Of a stretch of DNA of 39,318 nt, positions 1 to 8,142 are shown one piece after another (within the stretch, counting starts at the first letter, position 1; every line of letters starts with the position of its first letter). A program made the translations under genes and the position numbers. Origin of the DNA: Pedobacter sp. BAL39 (GTDB taxonomy: Bacteria > Bacteroidota > Bacteroidia > Sphingobacteriales > Sphingobacteriaceae); NCBI RefSeq assembly GCF_000170795.1, contig NZ_ABCM01000028.1, positions 1 through 39,318 of the forward strand, read 5' to 3'. The notes below the pieces were generated by a model. It saw only the letters and a program-made list of their open reading frames with translations. It was not told where the DNA came from and made no database searches.

Positions 1-138
1 CCTTGCGTTTAACTCCTGAGTAAATGCCCAATATCCCCCGATGAAAGCCAGAGCTACAAAAACACCAAAAGTATTAAATGGAAGCGGTACCTGAACGCCA
101 AAAACGTAGGCTATGAAATGGGATACGGTTGGAAACAT
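1..138 (-). CDS. lgt: Prolipoprotein diacylglyceryl transferase, N-terminal fragment (runs off left edge)
   Basis: The minus strand from 138 to the window edge reads as 46 uninterrupted codons starting MFPTVSHFIAYVFG, followed by a hydrophobic stretch with FGVFVALAFIGGYW. This matches the start of Bacteroidota Lgt, the inner-membrane enzyme that transfers diacylglycerol from phosphatidylglycerol to the lipobox cysteine of lipoproteins. Only the N-terminus and first membrane segment are present; the catalytic region lies outside. The gene begins 33 bases after the mtaB stop on the same strand, so the two may be co-transcribed. The identification rests on recalled similarity of a short segment, so it is likely rather than certain. 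Confidence 0.7.
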   Translation of the reverse strand, partial: MFPTVSHFIAYVFGVQVPLPFNTFGVFVALAFIGGYWAFTQELNAR

Positions 139-171
139 ACGTATGAAAAAGTTTGAATTGCGAATATAGTA

Positions 172-1491
172 TTAATGCGCTAAAACTTCTTCTGTTTCCG
201 CAACTTCTACTTCTCCTTCGGCAGTAAGTGCCACGAGCTTTACCGTCTTGATCTCATTCACCATGACAGGATCGTATTTTGCCTTCACCTTCACGTAGTT
301 TTTAGTGAAGCCATGCATGAAACCATCTTTCTGATCGTCCTCAAACAGCACTTCGCCGACAGTATCAATCTGGCTCTGGTAAAATGCCCGTCTCTTTTTA
401 TCAGATAAGATGTGCAACATCTTGCTGCGTTCCGCCCTGGAGCTTCCGGGTACGCTGCCCTTCATCTCTGCGGCTGGCGTCTGCTCACGCTCAGAGTAGG
501 TAAATACGTGTAGGTAGGAGATGTCCAGACCATTCAGGAACTGATAAGTATCCAGGAAGTCCTCCTGTGTCTCTCCCGGGAACCCGACAATCACATCAAC
601 ACCAATACAACAGTTTGGAATTAACGCCTTGATCGTTTCTACACGTTCGGTATACAGCTCGCGCTGGTAACGTCTGCGCATCAGGCCAAGGATTTTGTTG
701 GAACCCGACTGCAGTGGAATATGGAAATGCGGCACAAACCTTTTTGAGCTGGCCACAAAATTGATAATCTCATTACTCAGCAGGTTCGGTTCTATAGAGG
801 AGATCCTGATCCGCTCTATTCCTTCTACCTCGTCCAATGCCTTCACAAGGTCAAAGAATTTATCTTCACGTTCTCCATTGCGGATCCCGAAGTCGCCAAG
901 GTTTACACCCGTCAGCACGATTTCCTTCACACCACTTCCCGCAATCTGGCGGGCACGGTTGATTACATTTTCAATGGTATCACTCCTGCTGCCACCACGG
1001 GCCAATGGAATGGTACAATACGTACAAGGATAGTCGCAGCCATCCTGAACCTTCAGGAAGGTACGCGTGCGATCCCCAATAGAGTAGGCCGCAATAAAGT
1101 TATGGTTTACTTTTTCAATGTTCTGCTGATGGATGACCGCTTTGGGTGCCTTTGTCAGATCGGAGATGTATTCCACGATACGGAATTTCTCTGCCGCTCC
1201 AAGCACCATATCCACCCCTTCAATCTCGGCGATCTCGGCAGGTTTCAGCTGCGCATAACAGCCAACAATCGTCACATAGGCATTTGGAGAGTACTTTAGC
1301 GCTTCTTTTACCACTTTACGGCACTTCTTATCGGCATGTTCCGTTACCGAACACGTGTTGATCACATATACATCCGCTGCATCAGTAAAATCAACAACCG
1401 CATAACCGGCATCCGTAAAAAGCCTCCCAATGGTGGAGGTTTCCGAGAAATTCAATTTACAGCCTAAAGTGTAAAACGCTACTTTCTTCAT
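172..1491 (-). CDS. mtaB: tRNA (N6-threonylcarbamoyladenosine(37)-C2) methylthiotransferase MtaB
   Basis: This 439-residue radical-SAM methylthiotransferase converts t6A37 to ms2t6A37 in ANN-decoding tRNAs. The N-terminal UPF0004 domain has the three cysteines for the auxiliary 4Fe-4S cluster (C11 in TLGCKLN, C47 in NTCSVTEHADKKCR, C78 in VGCYAQ). The radical-SAM domain has C152, C156 and C159 in GCDYPCTYC, and a TRAM-like RNA-binding tail follows from about residue 370. The NTCSVTEHADKKCRK signature and the length favour MtaB over MiaB or RimO. The ATG at 1491 is the natural start. A TATCTTTG -7 element lies about 50 bases upstream, and lgt follows downstream. Confidence 0.93.
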   Translation of the reverse strand: MKKVAFYTLGCKLNFSETSTIGRLFTDAGYAVVDFTDAADVYVINTCSVTEHADKKCRKVVKEALKYSPNAYVTIVGCYAQLKPAEIAEIEGVDMVLGAAEKFRIVEYISDLTKAPKAVIHQQNIEKVNHNFIAAYSIGDRTRTFLKVQDGCDYPCTYCTIPLARGGSRSDTIENVINRARQIAGSGVKEIVLTGVNLGDFGIRNGEREDKFFDLVKALDEVEGIERIRISSIEPNLLSNEIINFVASSKRFVPHFHIPLQSGSNKILGLMRRRYQRELYTERVETIKALIPNCCIGVDVIVGFPGETQEDFLDTYQFLNGLDISYLHVFTYSEREQTPAAEMKGSVPGSSRAERSKMLHILSDKKRRAFYQSQIDTVGEVLFEDDQKDGFMHGFTKNYVKVKAKYDPVMVNEIKTVKLVALTAEGEVEVAETEEVLAH

Positions 1492-1539
1492 CTTTGAGTA
1501 TTCTTTTTCAATAGCGATGAAATCAATTCATCAATTCTG

Positions 1540-1547
1540 CAAAGATA
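1540..1547 (-). promoter_or_regulatory. Candidate -7 promoter element for mtaB
   Basis: TATCTTTG on the minus strand fits the Bacteroidota sigma-ABfr -7 consensus TAnnTTTG and predicts a leader of about 40 bases before the mtaB ATG. I see no good TTTG -33 box at the expected spacing. The same octamer precedes purL. Confidence 0.45.
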
Positions 1548-1562
1548 TGGTTTTAGATGGGA

Positions 1563-2129
1563 TTATTCCTCATTCCATCGGTAAGTATCCTGCTCCAGCC
1601 CGGCCAGGTCAATCACCCTGCTGACCACCGTCTGGGCCACTTCTTCAATGGTCTGCGGCCTGCTGTAAAATGAAGGACTTGCCGGGCAGATGATGCCTCC
1701 CGCCTCTGTTACGATCTTCATATTATTGATGTGTATGAGGCTGAAAGGCGTATCCCGCACCACAGCAATCAGTTTGCGGCGTTCCTTGAGGACCACATCT
1801 GCAGCCCGGCTGATCAGGTCGTTGGAGATGCCATGGGCAATTCTGCCCAATGTTCCCATAGAACAGGGAACGATAATCATAGTGTCAAATTTTGCCGAAC
1901 CCGATGCAAAGGGTGCGTTAAAATCCATTTTAGGATAAAAGGTGAAAGGATAATTGTTGTACTCCTCGTTGCCCAGTTCAAAACGCCAGACTTCCTTTGC
2001 ATTGTCCGACATCACTACCCCTACCTGTGCAATCTGTGCAGATAATTTCACCAAATTGTCCAGCAGTAGCTTGGCGTAAATGGAGCCACTCGCCCCCGTA
2101 ATTGCAACAATGATTTTTTTCTTGTTCAT
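1563..2129 (-). CDS. ubiX: UbiX-family flavin prenyltransferase
   Basis: This 188-residue protein matches UbiX/Pad1, which joins dimethylallyl phosphate to FMN to make the prenylated flavin used by UbiD decarboxylases. The N-terminus has the flavoprotein motif TGASGSIYAKLLL (from residue 11). Later come SMGTLGRIAHGISNDLISRAADV and PFSLIHINNMKIVTEAGGIICPASPSFYS, both typical of the FMN and substrate region. The length is normal for the family. No ubiD partner is in the window. The ATG at 2129 is preceded almost directly by TATCTTAG, close to a -7 box, so a very short leader is possible. mtaB lies 71 bases downstream on the same strand but seems to have its own promoter. Confidence 0.92.
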   Translation of the reverse strand: MNKKKIIVAITGASGSIYAKLLLDNLVKLSAQIAQVGVVMSDNAKEVWRFELGNEEYNNYPFTFYPKMDFNAPFASGSAKFDTMIIVPCSMGTLGRIAHGISNDLISRAADVVLKERRKLIAVVRDTPFSLIHINNMKIVTEAGGIICPASPSFYSRPQTIEEVAQTVVSRVIDLAGLEQDTYRWNEE

Positions 2130-2205
2130 GAGCCGCTAAGATACGGAACGACGACAAATTTATGCGCGCATTTAGGTCAAAAATAGCCCCGGGAAAAGAG
2201 GGCAT

Positions 2206-2284
2206 AAAAAAGGGCCGAAAATAAATTTTCGACCCTACATCTACCTATGAAAAACATACCCTCGAAAGGGTAAGCCCAAATGTA
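2206..2284 (-). ncRNA. Candidate minus-strand small RNA or terminated leader upstream of ubiX
   Basis: Three elements line up on the minus strand. TACATTTG at 2284-2277 fits TAnnTTTG. A perfect 6-bp hairpin (TACCCT/AGGGTA, tetraloop) spans 2257-2272. A 10-bp stem with one mismatch (GGGTCGAAAAT paired to ATTTTCGGCCC) spans 2212-2235 and is followed by six T residues (2211-2206), as in an intrinsic terminator. No minus-strand gene lies to the right that needs a terminator here, since the AraC gene is divergent. The unit would make an RNA of about 65 nt, or a prematurely terminated ubiX leader. I see no match to a riboswitch I know, and the -33 box is weak. Confidence 0.4.
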
Positions 2285-2404
2285 ATTAACTTTTTTATTA
2301 AATGAAAGTTTAAACATTTTTTTTTGACAAGGTTTCTACAAATAATTGAAATTCAGGATGCAGTTGAAAGATTTTTCTATTTTTACTGCCGATCAAAGCC
2401 CATT

Positions 2405-3274
2405 ATGAAACCACAGTTACTCAAAGTTGCCAATAGCCCGGTCCAGTCTTTCAGTGCCCGCAGAGACAAGGTTCCTTATGTCAACAACCGCTGGCATTAT
2501 CATGCTGAAGTTGAACTGATTTATTTTAAAGAAGGCAATGGTACGCAATTTATCGGCGACAACATCAAGCGCTTCCGTACAGGCGACGTGGTACTCGTGG
2601 GCGCTCATTTACCACATTACTGGCGTTTTGACGACAACTACTTCAATGAAAATGAGGAAAACCATGCGGATGTCGTGGTGGTACATTTCTCCGAAAACTT
2701 CTGGGGCAGCCACTTTTTGAACCTGCCGGAAAATAAATCGCTGAAATTGCTGCTGGAAAAAGCACACCGAGGTGTACAGATCCCGGACAGCCACAGCGCA
2801 CAGATCGGTGAGCTGATCGAATCCATCCTGCTCCATGAAGGATCAAGACGCATCATCCTCCTGATGGAAGCACTTATCGCTATAGATAAATGCACAGACC
2901 ACCAGTCCATTTCTTCCATCGGCTTCCGTCACAACTTTGAAGAAACTGAAAATGAGAGGATCAATGCCATCTACAATTACTCCCTTGCCAATTTCAAAAG
3001 GAAACTACAAATGGAGGAGATGGCTGCAATTGCCAATATCAGCCCCAATTCCTTCTGCCGCTATTTCAAATCGCGCACAAGAAAAACTTACACACAATTC
3101 ATCACGGAAATACGCGTAGGGCATGCCTGCAAGCTGCTGATAGAGGATAGCATGAACGTAAAACAGATCTGTTACGAAAGTGGATTCCACAATTTTGCCA
3201 GCTTTCATAAACACTTCAAAGTGATTACCGGGATGAGCCCTTTGAATTATCAGAAATCCTTTCTTAAAAAATGA
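2405..3274 (+). CDS. AraC-family transcriptional regulator with cupin sensor domain
   Basis: This 289-residue regulator has an N-terminal cupin-like effector domain (about residues 1-160, with WHYHAEVELIYFKEG and GDVVLVGAHLPHYW) and a C-terminal double helix-turn-helix AraC domain (about 190-289, with MEEMAAIANISPNSFCRYFKSRT and VKQICYESGFHNFASFHKHFK). Such proteins bind a sugar or related ligand and activate neighbouring catabolic genes. I chose the ATG at 2405 because MKPQLLKVANSPVQSF starts the family fold. A longer in-frame reading begins at a TTG (2324) with unconserved residues. The gene converges on kduD, so control of the uronate module is possible but not shown. Confidence 0.88.
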   Translation: MKPQLLKVANSPVQSFSARRDKVPYVNNRWHYHAEVELIYFKEGNGTQFIGDNIKRFRTGDVVLVGAHLPHYWRFDDNYFNENEENHADVVVVHFSENFWGSHFLNLPENKSLKLLLEKAHRGVQIPDSHSAQIGELIESILLHEGSRRIILLMEALIAIDKCTDHQSISSIGFRHNFEETENERINAIYNYSLANFKRKLQMEEMAAIANISPNSFCRYFKSRTRKTYTQFITEIRVGHACKLLIEDSMNVKQICYESGFHNFASFHKHFKVITGMSPLNYQKSFLKK

Positions 3275-3278
3275 AGCC

Positions 3279-3307
3279 GGTAGGCGCCATTACAGCGATT
3301 ACCTACC
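3279..3307 (-). terminator. Weak candidate terminator at the end of the uronate operon
   Basis: GGTAGG and CCTACC (3279-3284 and 3302-3307) can pair across a 17-base loop at the last kduD codons. On the minus strand a T-rich stretch follows about 8 bases later, next to the AraC stop. The distance to the T-run makes it a poor intrinsic terminator. Confidence 0.25.
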
Positions 3308-4069
3308 CATCCATCCGCCATCAACAGTCATCACCGTGCCATGCATGTAATCCGAAGCTGCAGAGGCAAGGAATACCACCGGCCCCTTGAAATCGGCTGC
3401 CTCCCCCCACCTGCCAGCCGGAATGCGTTCCAGGATCGATCGGCTACGGGCTTCATCAGCCCTCAGTGCCTCCGTATTATCTGTAGAAATATAACCCGGT
3501 GCGATGGCATTCACATTGATTCCTTTTGAAGCCCATTCATTGGCAAAAGCCTTAGTCAGCTGACCAATAGCGCCTTTAGTCGCGGCATAACCAGGAACGT
3601 TGATCCCCCCCTGGAAAGTCAGCAATGATGCCGTAAAAATCACCTTTCCACCACCTCTTTGTAACATGTCCCTTCCAATTTCCCTCGTTAGTATAAATGG
3701 GGCGGTTTGGTTCACCGACAACACCTCATCCCAGTATTCATCAGGATGTTCTGCAATGGGTTTCCGAAGGATGATCCCTGCATTGTTCACCAGGATATCC
3801 ACTACAGGATGATCCCTTCTGATCTGATCAATGAATACTTTCAATGCCTTACGGTCGCTAAAGTCACATTGATAAGCAGAAAATTTCCTTCCGAGGGCGT
3901 TAACAGAACGCTCCACGGCACTCCCTGTTTGCTCCAGGCTCGCAGAAACACCAATGATGTCCGCACCAGCTTCGGCCAATGCCTCCGCCATCGCCTTTCC
4001 AATACCACGTTTACAGCCTGTTACCAGTGCCGTCTTGCCTTTCAGGCCAAATAAATTGAGTACCCCCAT
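3299..4069 (-). CDS. kduD: 2-deoxy-D-gluconate 3-dehydrogenase / DKII reductase KduD (SDR family)
   Basis: This 256-residue short-chain dehydrogenase reduces 2,5-diketo-3-deoxygluconate (DKII) to 2-keto-3-deoxygluconate (KDG) with NAD(P)H, the step after KduI in unsaturated-uronate catabolism. The nucleotide motif TGCKRGIG covers residues 17-24, NNAG follows near 95-98, and the catalytic set is S148, Y161 and K165 (PGYAATKGA). The C-terminal AAGRWGEAADFKGP-like region and VDGGWMGR end match KduD. I chose the ATG at 4069 (MGVLNLFGLKGKTALVTG); the reading frame extends 15 codons upstream with unconserved residues. It is the last gene of the lacI-kduI-DUF4861-kduD run and starts 53 bases after the DUF4861 stop. 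Confidence 0.92.
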   Translation of the reverse strand: MGVLNLFGLKGKTALVTGCKRGIGKAMAEALAEAGADIIGVSASLEQTGSAVERSVNALGRKFSAYQCDFSDRKALKVFIDQIRRDHPVVDILVNNAGIILRKPIAEHPDEYWDEVLSVNQTAPFILTREIGRDMLQRGGGKVIFTASLLTFQGGINVPGYAATKGAIGQLTKAFANEWASKGINVNAIAPGYISTDNTEALRADEARSRSILERIPAGRWGEAADFKGPVVFLASAASDYMHGTVMTVDGGWMGR

Positions 4070-4122
4070 CACTAAAAGAATAAAATCAGTACATATATCA
4101 TCACTATACAGCAATATGATTA

Positions 4123-5265
4123 CTATTGCAGCGTCACTTTTAGAGGATGCGCAATGCCTTGCTTAAACTCGTCCAGATAATCGAACCACTGTTGCGCATT
4201 ACTGATCAGTCCAGCCTTATTCCAGGCCGCTCCAGTATAATACACTACGGGTACCTTACTTTCCGTTTTCAGGCTACCCAGCAGTTGTTTAGCCGTTACA
4301 TTCACATTTAACGGACTTTGCGTCATCACCACTCCAGTGCCGACAATACCATCCTTCCCATGTTCCGGCTCCCAGTAAGCCATCAGGCCCCGCTGTTCAT
4401 CAATTCTGAACACCCCCGGATCTGCACGCCTCACGATTCCTATTGCAACGGGAAGTTCCGTACCTGCAAAAGTATAACTCGCCTCCACCCTGTTGAGCTG
4501 CGCTCCCGCATCAAGAGAGATCACCTTGGTGACCGTCACGGGCCGCCCGCCAACCACCCAGCTCTCATAACTCAGCTGAAAAGTAAACCGCAATGGCCCC
4601 TGGTCCAGAATCTTCCAGTCCCTGTAGTTTTTCGGGTAAACCACAGTATCCTTGTTCAGGGGCGCGATATCCCCTGCACCAAGCGTATAACCAACACTGT
4701 AATAGTCCAGTCCCTCGCCGTGATCGGCATGGTAATCTCCTGTTTTATACCAGTTATTGATTACCATACGGTCCGTTCTTTTTGTCCATACATCAATGCC
4801 AAAAGCATTTTCGCTGGTGCCTTCCAATGCTTTCCCATACATTCTGAAAGCAACCTTATCATTCTCCCAGGCAAAGTCATCCTTACGTTCCGGCACATAA
4901 CGACCAAAGGTCTTCATCACAAAGGCCGCGGGTTTACCTGGAACTAATGTATAGCGTTGCGTACCCTGGGCAGCGATACTCACCTGGATCAACAGCTGTT
5001 GTGGTTGCCGATATCCTTTGTATTCCAGCTGAAAAGGGATTTCACGTTGTTGCGCATCCAGCACCTTAAAACCTTTAGCGTCAATTGCAGGATATCTCGA
5101 TACGATGGCTTGCCAGTCGACCGCCAGCACAACATCCTTTCTTTCCAGATCCGAGGGGTTGCTTACGCCGATGTCGATTTTCCTGAGCTGCGCCGATGCC
5201 GGAAAGGAAACAAAAGCCGGCAGCAGCAGCGCCAATGCCAGCAGGTGTAAAATTCTTTTTTTCAT
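4123..5265 (-). CDS. Secreted DUF4861-family protein of the uronate operon
   Basis: This 380-residue protein has a clear signal peptide (MKKRILHLLALALLL, cleavage likely after ASA at residue 25), so it acts in the periplasm or outside. The rest is a beta-rich fold matching the DUF4861 family that Bacteroidota carry beside kduI, kduD and polysaccharide lyases. Histidines and acidic residues cluster around GDYHADHGEGLDYYSVGYTLGAGD (residues about 175-200), a plausible active-site region. Its place between kduI and kduD (21 bases after kduI, 53 before kduD) suggests a role on uronate-containing oligosaccharides before import. I cannot assign a reaction from the sequence; hydrolase, lyase or dehydratase all remain possible. 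Confidence 0.8.
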   Translation of the reverse strand: MKKRILHLLALALLLPAFVSFPASAQLRKIDIGVSNPSDLERKDVVLAVDWQAIVSRYPAIDAKGFKVLDAQQREIPFQLEYKGYRQPQQLLIQVSIAAQGTQRYTLVPGKPAAFVMKTFGRYVPERKDDFAWENDKVAFRMYGKALEGTSENAFGIDVWTKRTDRMVINNWYKTGDYHADHGEGLDYYSVGYTLGAGDIAPLNKDTVVYPKNYRDWKILDQGPLRFTFQLSYESWVVGGRPVTVTKVISLDAGAQLNRVEASYTFAGTELPVAIGIVRRADPGVFRIDEQRGLMAYWEPEHGKDGIVGTGVVMTQSPLNVNVTAKQLLGSLKTESKVPVVYYTGAAWNKAGLISNAQQWFDYLDEFKQGIAHPLKVTLQ

Positions 5266-5286
5266 GTAATCAAAATTAATGATGTA

Positions 5287-6129
5287 TTACCTCAGCTCGG
5301 AGATGGCACAATGGTCCATGTCCCCGTAGTCAAGGTTTTCCCCCGCCATTCCCCATATAAATGTATAATTGCTGGTGCCTGCACCGCAATGAATCGACCA
5401 GTTCGGTGAAATCACCGCCTGCTCATTCTGCATCCAGATGTGCCGCGTTTCATTGGGCTGGCCCATGAAGTGACATACACTCTGCCCTTCCGGCACTTCA
5501 AAGTAAAAATAGACCTCCATACGGCGGTCGTGGGTATGCGCAGGCATCGTATTCCATACACTGCCCGACTTCAGTTCGGTCATGCCCATCTGCAGCTGAC
5601 AGGTAGGTAGCACGCTGTTTACCAGCAGTTTATTGATCACCCTGTGGTTTGCCGTTGCTGATGAGCCCAGTTCCACCACTTCAGCTTCGGTCCTGGAAAC
5701 CTTCCTCGAAGGATAAGTATGGTGGGCGGGAGCGGAATTCAGATAAAACTTGGCGGGATTTGACTCATCTACAGAGCTGAAATCCACCGTTTGTGTGCCA
5801 CGGCCAAGATACAGTGCCTCTTTAAAATCAAGCTCATAGCTAAGCCCATCTGCTGTGACTTTTCCTGGTCCTCCTACATTGATCATCCCCAGCTCCCTTC
5901 TTTCCAAGAAAAAAGAAGCCTTAAGGTTTTCCGGGCTTTCCAGGATTACGGTTTCTTTAACCGGCATGACGCCCCCAAAAATATACCGGTCATAATGGGT
6001 CAGTGTAAGGTGTACCACATCCGCTTCAAAGAGTGTCTCCATCAAAAAATTTGTCCTCAAACCTTCGGAGTCCAGCTGTTTCCCTTCTGAGGGGCTCAGC
6101 GCAAATCTGCTTTCAAAATGTGTATGCAT
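5287..6129 (-). CDS. kduI: 5-dehydro-4-deoxy-D-glucuronate isomerase KduI
   Basis: KduI isomerises 5-keto-4-deoxyuronate (DKI), formed from unsaturated uronates released by lyases, to DKII, which KduD then reduces. The 280 residues align along the whole length with the enterobacterial enzyme. SFFLERRELGMINVGGPG, PAKFYLNSAPAHHTYP, TMPAHTHDRRMEVYFYF and FIWGMAGENLDYGDMDH are all recognisable. H198, H200, E205 and H247 match the known zinc ligands with an offset of two. I prefer the ATG at 6129, which gives the normal length; in-frame ATGs at 6147 and 6180 would add 6 or 17 unconserved residues, and no ribosome-binding motif decides between them. lacI ends 79 bases upstream. Confidence 0.94.
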   Translation of the reverse strand: MHTHFESRFALSPSEGKQLDSEGLRTNFLMETLFEADVVHLTLTHYDRYIFGGVMPVKETVILESPENLKASFFLERRELGMINVGGPGKVTADGLSYELDFKEALYLGRGTQTVDFSSVDESNPAKFYLNSAPAHHTYPSRKVSRTEAEVVELGSSATANHRVINKLLVNSVLPTCQLQMGMTELKSGSVWNTMPAHTHDRRMEVYFYFEVPEGQSVCHFMGQPNETRHIWMQNEQAVISPNWSIHCGAGTSNYTFIWGMAGENLDYGDMDHCAISELR

Positions 6130-6207
6130 GGTCTTATAATTAATCATTAATTTATTTTTATGAGCGCTGCCGCTCCTCATCGTTATAGGCTCTACCGCAC
6201 ATGAACA

Positions 6208-7242
6208 TCATGAACTCGCCCTACTGATCAGTTCAACAGGGATGACAATCGGAGCGGTATCGGTTTCCGGAATGTTTCCTTCAGCTTTCAGCAAAGCCAT
6301 CAGTTCCGTCACCACCCTTAAGCCCACCTGCTGTGGGAATTGTTCCACTGTACTGATCGGCGGACTGATGATCGATGTCCTTGGATCATTTGAGTAACCT
6401 ACAATTTTCAATTTTTCAGGCACCGGAATCCCGCGCTCCCGCGCAAACTGAAGCGCTGCAATGGCACTCACATCGTTAGCCAGGAAAACGCCGTCAGGAA
6501 CAACCTCTTTACTGAAAAAGAATTCCATTGCCTTATGGGCTTCCTCCGCGCTGAGCTCCCGATGCAGGACCTGGTCATCACCCAATTCCATCCCTGCTTC
6601 CATCAAGGCCTGCCTAAAACCACTAAGCCGGTTTCGGTATAAATTGGAACTCAGGTGGCCCGAAAGGTGCGCGATCCGCTTGCAGCCCCTGTCGATCAGG
6701 TGTTTCCCTGCCAGGTAACCGCCATGTACATCATCGCCAACCACCATCGTCGCCCGGTGACCGTTGAGTGGCGCCCGGTCATAAAAAATTACAGGCAGCC
6801 CCTGATCAATTACTTTATCAAAATGACTAAAATCGATGGTCTGCAAAGTACAGGCAACGATCAATGCCTCCACTCTTGAAGCATACAGTATCTCTGTCAG
6901 CTCCTTCTCCAATTCAAGGAGGTCGCTGGATTGACAGATGATCAGCTTATAACCCTGCTGATGCAGCGCGTTCTGAATCGTCGTGATTACCTCTGCATGA
7001 AAAAACATAGAAATCCGCGGCACAATTAAACCTACTGTTTTTGTTTTGTTATTGCGCAGACCCGAGGCCATCAGGTTACGCCGGTAGCCCAGCTGAGCCG
7101 CCATTTCCAGCACATCTTTTTTCGTCTGCGCCTTCACATAGGGATGGTCATTTAATGCACGCGAGATGGTGGCCGGCGATAGCTTTAACGCTTCAGCGAT
7201 GTGAATGATCGTATTTTCCTGAGTTTTCTTTCTTTTTGACAT
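6208..7242 (-). CDS. LacI/GalR-family transcriptional regulator of the uronate operon
   Basis: This 344-residue repressor-type regulator has an N-terminal LacI helix-turn-helix (residues about 11-58, IAEALKLSPATISRALNDH plus hinge KKDVLEMAAQLGYRRN) and a periplasmic-binding-protein-like ligand domain (from TKTVGLIVPRISMFF at about 67 to 340). It heads the operon lacI-kduI-DUF4861-kduD, so an intermediate of uronate breakdown is the likely effector. A perfect 16-bp palindrome with a central CG, the usual form of a LacI-family operator, lies 83 bases upstream in the gap shared with lutA. This points to autoregulation and possible control of the lactate genes. The effector is inferred from neighbours only. 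Confidence 0.9.
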   Translation of the reverse strand: MSKRKKTQENTIIHIAEALKLSPATISRALNDHPYVKAQTKKDVLEMAAQLGYRRNLMASGLRNNKTKTVGLIVPRISMFFHAEVITTIQNALHQQGYKLIICQSSDLLELEKELTEILYASRVEALIVACTLQTIDFSHFDKVIDQGLPVIFYDRAPLNGHRATMVVGDDVHGGYLAGKHLIDRGCKRIAHLSGHLSSNLYRNRLSGFRQALMEAGMELGDDQVLHRELSAEEAHKAMEFFFSKEVVPDGVFLANDVSAIAALQFARERGIPVPEKLKIVGYSNDPRTSIISPPISTVEQFPQQVGLRVVTELMALLKAEGNIPETDTAPIVIPVELISRASS

Positions 7243-7289
7243 CGGCTAAAAATCAACTGCTTTCTGCACGCTAAATGGCACTGTAAGTC

Positions 7290-7322
7290 CAAATCATATG
7301 CAAGCTAAGGAATTCCTGCAAA
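7290..7322 (-). promoter_or_regulatory. Candidate promoter of lacI-kduI-DUF4861-kduD
   Basis: On the minus strand TTTG (7322-7319) is followed after 20 bases by TATGATTTG (7298-7290), close to the Bacteroidota -33 TTTG / -7 TAnnTTTG pair but with one extra base in the -7 box. The -33 box starts two bases past the 16-bp operator palindrome, so a bound LacI protein would block it. Confidence 0.35.
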
Positions 7323-7324
7323 AA

Positions 7325-7340
7325 ATGAAAACGTTTTCAT
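7325..7340. promoter_or_regulatory. LacI-family operator palindrome between lacI and lutA
   Basis: ATGAAAACGTTTTCAT is a perfect 16-bp inverted repeat centred on CG, the form recognised by LacI/GalR regulators. It lies between the divergent lacI (start 7242) and lutA (start 7402), next to the candidate lacI -33 box and 61 bases before lutA. I found no second copy ahead of kduI, kduD or the AraC gene. Confidence 0.75.
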
Positions 7341-7401
7341 AAATAAGATCCAAGATAAAAAATCTACCTTAAGGCCTTCAAACACACCAAATTTTCAACG
7401 T

Positions 7402-8142
7402 ATGACCGTCGGGCTTTTTATACCCTGTTATGTAGATCAGTTTTATCCCAATGCCGCCATTGCTACCCTCAAACTGCTTCAAAGGCTGAATGTGGATGTC
7501 CACTACCCTATGAACCAGACCTGTTGCGGGCAGCCCATGGCCAACTCAGGGTTTGAGCACCTGACAGCAGGATGCAACAATCTTTTTATAGACAATTTCT
7601 CCCAATTTGATTATGTAGTGTCCCCTTCGGGAAGCTGCGTACTACATTTGAAAGACCACCTGCACTCTGCAACTGAAGAAACAAAGGCCAGGGGCATCCG
7701 AAAAAAGATTTATGAGCTGACCGAATTTCTGACGGATGTACTGGAGGTAAAAAGCCTGACTGCCCGTTTTCCACATAAGGTTGGCGTTCACCAGAGTTGC
7801 CACGGGCAACGCGGACTAAAGCTGGCACAGATGACGGAGCTGGTTGACCAGCCTTTCTCCAAGCCACTGCAGCTGCTCAATATGGTTGAAGATCTCGAGC
7901 TGGTGCCCCTGACCCGTCCTGATGAATGCTGCGGCTTCGGCGGCACCTTCTGCGTCATTGAAGAAGCCGTATCGGTAAAGATGGGTAAGGATCGCGTTGC
8001 CGATCACATTTCCAATGGCGCACAGTACATTACCGCGGCGGACATGTCCTGCCTGATGCATATGGAAGGCATTTTAAAGCGCCAGAACAGCCAGGTCAGG
8101 GTATTACATATCGCAGAAATCTTAAACGCACAGGAACAATAA
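7402..8142 (+). CDS. lutA: L-lactate utilisation protein LutA (cysteine-rich (Fe)S protein)
   Basis: LutA is one subunit of the LutABC (LldEFG) iron-sulfur complex that oxidises L-lactate to pyruvate. The 246 residues hold two CCG (DUF224) domains: C9 in IPCYVDQFYP with QTCCGQPM (about 40-46), then HQSCHGQRG with DECCGFGGTFC (about 174-184). Length and motif order are typical. The stop codon directly abuts the lutB ATG at 8143, so the genes form an operon. The shared gap with lacI carries a LacI-type palindrome. No lactate permease gene is adjacent. Confidence 0.92.
   Translation: MTVGLFIPCYVDQFYPNAAIATLKLLQRLNVDVHYPMNQTCCGQPMANSGFEHLTAGCNNLFIDNFSQFDYVVSPSGSCVLHLKDHLHSATEETKARGIRKKIYELTEFLTDVLEVKSLTARFPHKVGVHQSCHGQRGLKLAQMTELVDQPFSKPLQLLNMVEDLELVPLTRPDECCGFGGTFCVIEEAVSVKMGKDRVADHISNGAQYITAADMSCLMHMEGILKRQNSQVRVLHIAEILNAQEQ

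Noticed and set aside
2324..2404. Longer AraC start at a TTG codon
   Set aside because: The added 27 residues are unlike the family, while the ATG at 2405 directly begins the conserved N-terminus.
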